64,000 nucleotides of DNA, taken from Usnea hakonensis. Its lineage: Eukaryota; Ascomycota; Lecanoromycetes; Lecanorales; Parmeliaceae. The DNA lies in NCBI GenBank assembly GCA_013423325.1, contig BLJB01000050.1, positions 58,032-122,031 of the forward strand. The letters run 5' to 3'. The translations under genes and the position numbers were made by a program. The notes under the pieces are model-generated. The model had not been told where the DNA came from. It saw only the letters and a program-made list of their open reading frames with translations, and searched no databases. Positions within the stretch are counted from its first letter, which is position 1, and each line of letters starts with the position of its first letter. Shown piece by piece: positions 21,080 through 30,354 of the stretch.

Positions 21080-23504
21080 TCACATGACTCGCCAGTCGAC
21101 CTCTGTTGTCGGGCATACGTAGTTCTCTGAACGGAAAGAGTAGGAAGCATTCTTCTGAGTTCCTTTGGGTCGAATAGGATTGGACGAGTACCACGTTCCT
21201 ATCTTTACCATCATCTTGCTGCCTTCTCCTTCCTTCGGAGAAATTTGCTGTAGCAAGATGCCATAGCTCTCTATGATACCATCCCCAAGGCATACTAAGT
21301 ACGTCTGACTTGAATTAGGAAGGGCTGTTGACAGATCTTTTTCATCGTCAATCCACACCATTGGACGCCCTCTTTTGTGGAGTAATGGGGCGTCGATTGC
21401 CATCTTTTCCCATTTTCTTTTTCTTCCCGCTGGCTTGAATGATCTCAATAAAGAAAGTAGCACGGGTCTTGGTTGATGTGTTGCAGCCACGATACCTGCT
21501 CTCCGGATTTGTACTGAACCATCAGCTTGTACCGCCCACGATTTCACAGCTGGATGATCGGGCGCTTTAGTGTCAAGCTCCATATGCTGATTTACTTGAT
21601 AGCCGCAGCCAGGTGGAGATCCTGAGAACGGCAGCAATGATCCAATAGGGGACATCGTTGGAATCAGGGTTTTCTGTACCTCCTGTGGATCAAGGTCACT
21701 GTGTGCAAATCGAGAAGCGAAGAAATCGGATCCGATCTTTTCAATAACTTCGTTGAGAAATTTTTGAGGATATTTGCCAAACACTAGATCCTTTTCGAGT
21801 TGACCAGGACCCGGCGCAGACGCAAAGTCAGTCTTGTCTTGAGTGTACCACTTCGTTGCACCTAATGCAGACATGATAGCCTCAGCCCTGCGGCCAGAGC
21901 ATTCCCTCATATCACCAGACCTTAGGATCTTCGATGGGCCTTGATGTGTGTGCAGGAGATTCGCCCCAGAAGTCAGCAATACCAGTTCCGTGGGTCCATC
22001 AGGCCACATGCGACTCATTTCAGTTTTAAGTGGTACTCGGGTTAAGTCAGCATTAGTCTTATCCTGGTGACGGACACGCTCGAGAACGTTTTTCCAACGC
22101 TTTCCTTTCGTAGAATCTGGCTCAAAACTATAAAATCGTCGTGGGCTCACCATGTTGGATTCGCAGAAGACCATAAAAGCGACCAGGTCGTCTAGGTAGA
22201 TGAATCGTCCGTTCGGTCTCGTTAGTGGACGCCATTCTTTATCCAGGACAATCATGCCAGGACGCAAGCAGTATTCTTGCAATGTCCATAACGATGTGAA
22301 CCAAGATGGCATCAAGAGCCCTTCCCCACCAAGTTGGAGCACATGAGCCCTACGATTTGCGTTTTGATCCATCTCCCCAAGCTTCATACCGTCGACAGGC
22401 GAGTTTTGCAGTGGCAGGATTAAGACATCTGGTACTCGCTCACCAAACTTGAAGCCTGGACCCCAGCTAGTGTTCGTAAAGTACTGTACACTTAGCCATA
22501 GAAGTGCATGTAGGGTGCCGTCCCAGGTCTCAATATCATTCAGCCAAGCAGCCGTGTACGTCGATCCTGTAAAGATAGCTGCCTGCTTCGCAATTTCCTC
22601 ATCCATGATTTCTTTTTGGTAGCCACATTGCGGAATGCAAAGAAGGTCGAACCATACGAACTCTTCTGGTAGATTAGCATTCTGAAGCAGGGATGGAAGT
22701 TCGCCAACTTCGAATTTCGAATTCCTCGGCACAGGCCACGGTACCCCTTTGACTGCCATATTTAGTGGCTGCCGAGTATCATCGTCAACCAAAAGCCAGC
22801 GGCCCCATGTATGGCTTATGCAGATATATGGTATTTCCTGAGTTTGTGGTGTTCTAATTGTACACTTCTTCGCAACATCCCATAAGTAATACGGTTTCCC
22901 GCTCGTGTCATCGCTCGAAAGCCAGGGACATGCCTCTATTGTCGCAGTGACCGCAATCCTGTCTTTTTTGGGATGCAGAATGTTGCATTTCTGGGACTGG
23001 GTTACTCGCAGAAGGGCACGGGGTCAGAGTCCGAACACAAAAGCTCAGGGCGACGTTGTGGACAGAAGCCATTCTTCCAGCCCTGTCTCTGACGGTACCA
23101 ATCATTCTGCTGAATGGACTGGCTCGAAAAAACTCACGGACAAATAGAAAACTGAGCGCGCTGTGATACCAAGCGCCATGGACTTCCAAATCCATAAAGT
23201 GTGCCGGAACCGGTCCACTATCCGGCATGTCCTCGACTTTCGGCTTGATTCTATAGTAAACGAAACTGTTCGCAACTGTCCTATACTCGCGCCACCAATC
23301 TCGAAGCAGACATAGGGAGATGACTTCTGTTCGAGAAAGAGAACCCGAGAATTCGGTCTCGTGGGTTTCTGGAGCACTCGTGATCCGAAGAAGGCTTTCC
23401 CATGTTTGCATCGCTTTTTCATAGCTGACAATGGTGCCTTCCACGCCTAGGAACGTATTTACGGCGTCCCCAAGTGTTCTCTCAGACTGCAACGATACGC
23501 GCAT
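21080..23504 (-). pseudogene. Class A HET gene, apparently frameshifted
   Basis: Two frames carry the two halves of one class A protein. The upstream part (23504 to about 22970) holds LLRDWW and a stretch MQHSASQK that matches EHSTAQK in the gene at 30355. The downstream part (about 22964 to 21080) starts around IEACPWL and continues with PYICISHTWGRW, FVWFDLLCIPQ, WFTSLWTLQEYCLRP and the class A terminus VDWRVM. The frames meet at a run of six T (22964-22969, plus strand), a typical slippage site. An alternative is a 61 bp intron (GTGCCC...GACAG) that also restores frame, but it would delete the conserved MQHSASQK block, so I prefer frameshift. It is head-to-head with the disrupted class B gene at 24011. 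Confidence 0.75.
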
Positions 23505-24010
23505 TGTGAAAGTAAGTTCTTAGCGGGAAGTATTGATATGTAGGAGGCCCTAAGCCGTCTGCTATCGGATCGTCTTTGTGGCTCGGTCTCTGTCCTCTGA
23601 GTCCCGGGTGCGGTCATCTCCCTCTCGCGCAATACAGCCTTCGTAGGATTACCGAATACTTCGGGTTCACGCCGCTTTTGCAGTGGTTACGCCGAATCTG
23701 TATGCTGATAAGGCAATGCGGATCAATTATACCTTCTAGATCTGCGGAAGATTGGCCCGAGGAAAGATGTAGGCTGGTGGGCAGTGCTCTTTGATGAGTT
23801 ACCAAGTGGGATTCAGGCAGCCGCTCAGCCCCGAAGTGGGCGCAGGGACCTGTTATTACCCCACCATCACCCCGGCAGTCGCGCGACGATCACCTGGAGA
23901 AAAGCATGAGACCGCAACACCAGTAGGAACCGAACTCAATATGAATTAAATACCCCGAACATCAACTCCTTCTTGGCGGAGCTAAGCAATTATTTCTCGA
24001 TCAAAGTCAT
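23505..24010. promoter_or_regulatory. Divergent promoter of the disrupted A-B HET pair
   Basis: A 506 bp spacer between two head-to-head HET genes. No further feature is visible, and no defined binding site was recognised. Confidence 0.35.
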
Positions 24011-25682
24011 ATGGAGAACTTGTCCCATAATGTCAATGACGATAAAATCGGCGACTGGCCGCAGAGACTGTTACATGTACCTACGATGACTTCTTTTGAG
24101 TGGCAAGCAGGCAACAGATACGGATTGCATATGGCGCCCAAATATAACGCAGTTTGGTACACCTGGGGTCGTTATCAATTGACTTCGGCTCTCGAAAAAC
24201 CTTACGTCAAACCACTTAGGTTGGAAGGCGTGGGCTGGGAGATCCCGCGAATTGATGATTCACATTTCATTGTGGATAAATTCGAGGAACTCATCCGTCG
24301 CAGCGTTGGGCCTCGCTCCTATCTCGGTCACAATGCTGCCTTCACCCAATGCAAAATCGAATTTGTCTGGCTTGACATTTGCCTGTATAAATCAAATGCC
24401 GAATCATCCTCAAAAGGCGACTGAGATAGGTCGTCAAGCACGTATTTTCAAAAAAGCCAAACAGGTCATTGTGTGGCTCAACGGGACTACAGCTCAAGAT
24501 CTCGAAAAGAGGATTGATGGTCTCATCAAGGCAGCAGCGAATGCTGAGCAACACCTGACCAAGACGGTTGCAACTGACAAGCAATGGAGCACCATACCAG
24601 GATCAAAGTCGAAAACGTCGATGGTCAAGGTTGAACAATGGTTAGGCTCAGTTTTAAATCAAACCACATCAAAATTAAGACAATATTGGAAATCTTTGAG
24701 AGTCAATCCCCCATCTTCGCTGCTCCAGGGTGACGAGGAATGGCTGATCTCAGCACTAGAAAATCTTGCTCCATTGATTCAAGATCGATGGTTCAGCTCA
24801 TTATGGACACTACAGGAGGCTTTCCTAAGCCAATGGGCTTACATCATATCTAAGGAACTAGAGGCACTTCACGTCGAATCTCCACTGCTCAGGAGTATCT
24901 TTGAAGCATGCGAGACCTTGCACGGTGTTTGTAAAGCCAGTGTAGCCCATAAAACAGCGCTGAACTTACCAACAGCAAACATGGAAGTCCAACTCATCGA
25001 TATGATCGAAAACTGTGGCCTTGCGGCACTCGCCATCGAGAATCCGATGACTCTGTATACAATTTCATCCCAACGTGAGACATCCAGGCTCGTGGATCGG
25101 GTTTATGGAATCATGCAAGCCTTTGATTTTCAATTGGGCATCTCATCACCGCATGCAGACCCAGGAGCGGCCCCTGATTTGCAACAACCAGAGTTACAGC
25201 TCGGACGGGAGTTGATCACAAGATATCCCATCATGAGTCAATTACATGTCCACACCCGGCCTGTGGAAAAGGGTCAGGCCTGGAGAGTTAGTAACGCTTC
25301 GAGGGTGCCCGCGCTAGCCTCCACAGTAGGCTATTTTGTCACTAGCAGCTTTCTTGGAGATCATGAGACTTTGTGCCAATTTTTGCCAACAGACGTTGAC
25401 GACAAGCCATGTGCCTCTTTTACAGGCAGGATGTGCTATTTCGAAGTTCTAAAACAGACCTGGAGCTCTGTCGATCGTCGCCGCTTCAGCGATGATAATG
25501 GTGATCGCTTCAGTATTGGCTTAATACTAGTCCAGAAATCGAACGCCGATGTGTGGAGTAGGTTGGGTATCTGTATCTGGGACATAAGTCCCCTAACCTC
25601 TAGCCGAAGAACTTCACAACAGCGTCATCTGCTAGAGGGTGATTCCAACGACTAGAAATGGGTGTCAGGGGTGTTTGGATAG
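24011..25682 (+). pseudogene. Class B HET gene with frameshift, internal deletion and late stop
   Basis: It begins normally (WPQRLLHVPTMTSFEW, WYTWGRY, RIDDSHF, FVWLDI) and then leaves frame at a T triplet (24378-24380). The +1 frame continues exactly with ACINQ, EIGRQARIFKKAKQVIVWL, SSLWTLQEAFLS and DRVYGIMQAFDFQLG. Compared with sister genes roughly 90-100 residues are missing between CYFEVLKQTWS and SIGLILVQK. A TAG at 25653-25655 falls eight codons before the ancestral stop; after it the frame still reads KWVSGVFG and TAG at 25680-25682, preserving the class B tail. Three lesions make a functional full-length product unlikely. It pairs head-to-head with the disrupted class A gene at 21080-23504. 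Confidence 0.8.
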
Positions 25683-25906
25683 ATTTTGACCACCTCTGAT
25701 CTTTCCCGGTTTCCTTCAGCCCCAGTTTCTGCATACGGTCGGTGTTGATTATGTAGTAGACCACTCAAGCACTGGACGTTGTTCGAGTAGATTACTCCAC
25801 GTCTGCTGCTACCTTGGCAAGAAACCGTTCCGCTTGCCCGGCAGTACTCCTTGTCAGTGATTCATTCGCTATGCAACGATCAAACGCCCACGGAGGGTAG
25901 TTTTAG

Positions 25907-26307
25907 CAGTGGTTGGCCTATTTCGTCGCCATGGAAAGGCCGCCCATGGTCGAACAGCGGCCTGAAGAGGCATGTTCAGGCCCATTTCCAAGCTCTAAGA
26001 AGACTCCTATATCGAATAGATATAGACCTAGACCTAGAGTGAAACTTTAGCTATATGCAGGCCGGGGTGGATGAGGGGAAAAAGATACAATGACTCTAAA
26101 GGAGACTCGGAAAAAGATGAATCGACTAAAGAGCAATTGCAGTGCAAAAAGTAGTATCTATACACTTCTTATTATACACTTTCTCTCGCCTCTCCCTCCC
26201 TATGGCCATACCCGTGTACCGAATCCATGCACCGAATCTATGCCTGAAACTACTGAAACGAATAATGCGATTAGGGAATCACTAATACCCAATCCTACTG
26301 TGGCGAA
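25907..26307 (-). repeat. Dispersed repeat R1, copy 3 (inverted)
   Basis: This is the reverse orientation of the repeat at 2448 and 13020. Read on the minus strand it starts at CGCCACAGTAGGATTGGG and ends at GGCCAACCACTG. On the plus strand the finger remnant reads GLKRHVQAH, but one of the two cysteine codons has become TAT. It is the longest copy, about 400 bp. Confidence 0.7.
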
Positions 26308-27724
26308 TAGCAGCATGCCAAATACTTAGAACATCCCTTTCATGCCTTTCACCGTGGTACAACACAAACGACTCCCTGAATAATGAGTCCTTGAAGATAT
26401 CCCCTTGCAATTGCGAGCCAAGAAATGAGATCTCCAATATGACAAGACTGTGAATTTCTTTTCTTCATGATCCCTTGCCGCCCCTCATTGTCACCCCATA
26501 CTATGATCTTCAAACTCACATTCTTCAGCCTGTAATTCGGCGTTGAAGTGTTCCGAGCCATTCGGCAAAAGGCCGCTATTTCCATCAGATCCTTAGTGTT
26601 CTCATCCACCATAAGGCATTAAACCAAGAAGATATGAAGATAGATGATTGGGCCAATCTAACGCTAGGAGGGCTACCCCAGCGCTGGGAAAGTTTTCATG
26701 CTTAGGCTGTAAAGACTTGGCAAGAAGCCATGTAGGATTTCAGACTGAAGGCAGGTATCCGAGGGTTGGAGAAATCTGCCGTGGTTCTGAAAGAGAAGCA
26801 TTCGAGGGAAGAAAAATTTGCTGATATGTGGAGTATCTTGCTATATAGCTCTTTTAGGTTACGTGCTCAACTCATATCGGCTAATCGAATTGTAGAGTCC
26901 ACCGTCTGGGAGGGAAAGGAAGTTCAGGCGCTCTCGGCGGACGTGCCGGCCTCGATGCGGGCCTTCCAGGAAACCGACGGACAATTGCTCGTGAGTTGCA
27001 GGATTGGCTTCGGTATGTAAGCCCCGATCAAAACGCTCGTCACCGCCATGCCGTCCTATTGTGTCCGGACGCTCTTTCGGTGGGTGTGAGTTTCCTGTGT
27101 GATCTCAATGTGGAAAGAGCGTAGAACAGAGCTATCGTGGCGGGTAAATAACACGTGACAAATATTATGGAACTTACTTCTACTGTTTGTCGGATGTTGG
27201 TAATCCTATTTATCTTGGGTGAGTCTTGATGCATGCTGGGGGAGGAGCGGGGGAAACAGGGTTTCTATGCTAGGGCATGATTCGGTTGGCATGTTCCTTG
27301 GGGGGGTCTGCTAATGTACGATTATCCAGCAGCCTGACAGGATCCTCCCTCAGAAGTACCAAGTATCTATACTCAGCAGCTGGCTAGCTAGCGTGTACAC
27401 GTAGCTTGAATCAGTATCAGCACCAACAATAGTCAACGCACATAGTAGTCAGAGTATACAGCTGTCAAAGTACTCATTAAGTAGTGGTAGTGGCCTGTAT
27501 TTAAGCACAAGGAAAGCGAATAGATTATACTTCTTGGACAATTCGTATGACATAAAAAGGTCCGGATTACAGTCCCTCACTTCACTAAGCATCCCCACAA
27601 ATCTCCCCTCACAAGAATCCCCCATCGTCATCATCCCCCAGCTATCTATTGAACGAGAGAATTCATGGCAGGGCTCTTCTTATCTTGTACGCTGTTGTTC
27701 AACGAATGCTGACAACAGATCTAG
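26308..27724. other. Intergenic, nothing recognised
   Basis: About 1.4 kb. A minus-strand frame at 26349-26612 (87 codons) and a plus-strand frame at 26766-27020 (84 codons) have no recognisable domain. The latter runs into a locally GC-richer stretch (26930-27000). Confidence 0.4.
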
Positions 27725-29518
27725 TCACTCGATCAACTCCATCACCTCAGCCGGGCCCAGGATGCGGGCCCGTTGCGCCGCGAGCGCACTGGCCTCTTCT
27801 TGTCGACCCCAAGCAAAAAGCCATTTCTCCAACCTCAGCGAACGTCGAATGGTAGTGGGATCTTGTGCTCCGTAGAAGGCTGCGGCTAGGTCGATGCATC
27901 GCCTGAGGCTAGCCTCTGCCTGATCGTTTTTGCACTGAGAGTACTGCGCTGCCGAGATAATGTGGAGCGCCCACAGCGTCGAAGTGGCGTTGATGTCGTC
28001 GCTCTGGGAAGAAAGACTGGCATACCGAAGGATTGTTTGGCCGAGCTTTTCGGCCTCGTCGAACTTTCCCTGACAGAAAAGATTCCAGGCAAGTTTGTAG
28101 AGAATTTCCAGACACCTTGGATCTAACCGTCCGCATAATTGTTCACATTGCGTCAGTAGAGGCCGCAGTAGGTTTTCTGCTGCCGGCCAGCCACTCCTGA
28201 GGCCGATTTGTTCGATGTAGTGGAGGTGAGACTCAAGCCAAGTTCTATGAAAAGGTTCGAGATGCTGTTCGAAGACGTCTTCGCTGCACTTCCAGGCAAT
28301 AAAGTAGACCTCTTCAACATTTTGGTCTACAAGTAACAAATTCTCCATGAGCTGACCAAAGGCAGATGTACGAGATGTTGTCATCGCTACAGATTTCAGA
28401 TGCTCCAAGACTTTGATTGCGGCGTCACCGTAACCTTCCCTTGCGAGACGGGAGTACATAAGGAATATGATGGATATTGTGCGGGTGTGCTCTTCTTCGA
28501 CAATGTCGCCGCACGTTTCACACGCCTTGAACAACAGCTGACGTGCCTCAACGAACAGATTGCGTTTGAATAGACACATTGCGGTCACTGAATGGTCAAG
28601 GAAACTGAAGATGGCCTTTTTCGCTGGCCTCGACCTATCTGCTTCTTTGCGAGAGACTAGATGACCTCCTTCGTTAGTGACCCAAAGATCTCTGTCCCAA
28701 GAACTCTGGAGAAGAGTCTTGATACCTGAGAACAGCCTTTCAGGGATGGCCAGGTGTGGCGGTGGTTCCAGTACGGGAGACATTCGACCGAGAGAAGAGA
28801 GGTGCCGGAGATTGTTGTGCACCCAAAGAGATTGTCTTCTAACAAGGTCAGAACTTGGATGGGCAGGATATTTCTTGAGCCAGAAGTTTCTTGGCTTCTG
28901 ATGCGATGGCGGAAATCCACTTTCACCACCTGCGATTGGAGCCGAGTCTCCCAAGTGGGCGTCGTGATCACTTGGCATTGGGGATGACGGCTCTGGCGTC
29001 AAAACTTCGATCTCCGATGGCGTCACTGACCGTGAGAACTTTTCTTCTACTACTTCTGTCTCAAGTGAATGAAGAGACTTTCTTCCGAGGCGTCGCCGCA
29101 CTTCTCCGAATTCGATCTGCCGGCCCCTGACTCGGAATGACGACGCTTTTCCGATGGCATCTCGTTCCTCTTTTTTCCGGACAATCGCTTGCATCTCGCC
29201 GATTTTACAGTTTTTGTCGAGGCCCCACTTGTGGATGCGATGCTTATACATCTTCTTCGTTGCTCTAAGGTTATGTTTTCGTTGCATAGTAGCCATCACG
29301 TCCTTGAGGGTCATTCTTTTATCAAGGTAAAGCTTCTTGATTGTTAGGCGGTGAGTCTCCCATACTTCTGGCGGCGGCCCTTGGCTAAAGAGGACCTCCC
29401 CGTCAGTTTGGGATATGGGTGCTTGTGCAACGCTCCGCGAGCCACCAGTTGATATGATACCTGTGTACTGGGATAGAACTACACTGTCCATAAATGGAGT
29501 ATTCGATTCTGTATGCAT
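27725..29518 (-). CDS. Clr5-domain protein with TPR-like C-terminal half (597 aa)
   Basis: A single exon. Residues about 53-104 form a Clr5 domain: WETHRLTIKKLYLD, LKDVMATMQRKHNLRATKKMYKHRI and KWGLDKN. Clr5 (PF14420) is a fungal DNA-binding-like domain named after a fission yeast silencing factor. A basic linker follows. The C-terminal 300 residues are helical with repeated alanine/leucine pairs, for example LFKACETCGDIVEEEHTRTI, LAWNLFCQGKFDEAEKLGQTIL and SLRRCIDLAAAFYGAQDPTT, typical of tetratricopeptide-type solenoids. Such proteins are usually nuclear regulators. It lies between the disrupted HET pair and the class A gene at 30355, making it a candidate local regulator by position only. 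Confidence 0.85.
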   Translation of the reverse strand: MHTESNTPFMDSVVLSQYTGIISTGGSRSVAQAPISQTDGEVLFSQGPPPEVWETHRLTIKKLYLDKRMTLKDVMATMQRKHNLRATKKMYKHRIHKWGLDKNCKIGEMQAIVRKKEERDAIGKASSFRVRGRQIEFGEVRRRLGRKSLHSLETEVVEEKFSRSVTPSEIEVLTPEPSSPMPSDHDAHLGDSAPIAGGESGFPPSHQKPRNFWLKKYPAHPSSDLVRRQSLWVHNNLRHLSSLGRMSPVLEPPPHLAIPERLFSGIKTLLQSSWDRDLWVTNEGGHLVSRKEADRSRPAKKAIFSFLDHSVTAMCLFKRNLFVEARQLLFKACETCGDIVEEEHTRTISIIFLMYSRLAREGYGDAAIKVLEHLKSVAMTTSRTSAFGQLMENLLLVDQNVEEVYFIAWKCSEDVFEQHLEPFHRTWLESHLHYIEQIGLRSGWPAAENLLRPLLTQCEQLCGRLDPRCLEILYKLAWNLFCQGKFDEAEKLGQTILRYASLSSQSDDINATSTLWALHIISAAQYSQCKNDQAEASLRRCIDLAAAFYGAQDPTTIRRSLRLEKWLFAWGRQEEASALAAQRARILGPAEVMELIE

Positions 29519-30354
29519 TCAAAGGAAGGTATTATCCCACGTCAGGGTGGCTAGGAGTACTCGAAGTGGTACAGAATCAGCGGGGATTGTTAGAACGGAA
29601 CGGCAAAGCAGATCTTGATGATGAGGGACTTTTACTTCAAGGTGCCTGGTGGAACAGACGGCGGCTTTTAAGATCCTCCAGGATGAGGCTGAGGCGCTCA
29701 AGATAGCCTTGTGAGTGAACAGGGTCCAAGATGCAGGGTTCTAAATGTCTTCTCTCCAATTGGTGTTTTCCACGTATTCCGTCCGCTCACCGCTACCGGA
29801 ACAACAAAAGTCCCTTGCATTGTCGTAGCCTGACTATGCTTGCAAATATTCTTTCGATCATTGGTTTCCACAAAATCGGCTGACGCATTGTTGGTCTAAA
29901 TCGTCAGGCTCAAGTGCGGACCACGGACAAGGCGTGAACTTATGCCCAACTCGGACGCCGCCTTAAAACGCCTACATCTTAAAACGCACAGAGCAAGCAT
30001 AGTCACATGTTGTTACTGCGCTGGGTTCCACATTCACATCCGATAGGATTGCAGTAAGCCCGGAGGGTTTTCACAGCCACGAATCACATTTCACCACAAA
30101 AACTGGTATGATGCTACTGAGGAATTTGAGCCCCCCGGAGCGTCCGGATCTAACCCAAAGAGGTGATAGACCATTCTGAGTAAATGAGGCAAGCAAATGC
30201 GACTGTATCAATACGAGTATTAGTCTTCAAAGCTTCCAGAATGGCAAGTCCTGCTATGGCTACTTGAAGACTTGGGATGGGACCCCAAATACAATACGGA
30301 TTTCTATCTATCGATCAGCCTTAAAAGCTGGACGAGCGCGTCTGGGGCACGGTA
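29519..30354. promoter_or_regulatory. Divergent intergenic region (Clr5 gene / class A HET gene)
   Basis: The 836 bp between divergent genes include both promoters. No supported coding sequence or defined site was seen. Confidence 0.35.

Noticed and set aside
22970..23032. 61 bp GT...AG intron in the disrupted class A gene
   Set aside because: It restores frame but removes the conserved MQHSASQK block and has a poor donor (GTGCCC). Kept as an alternative, not as the main model.
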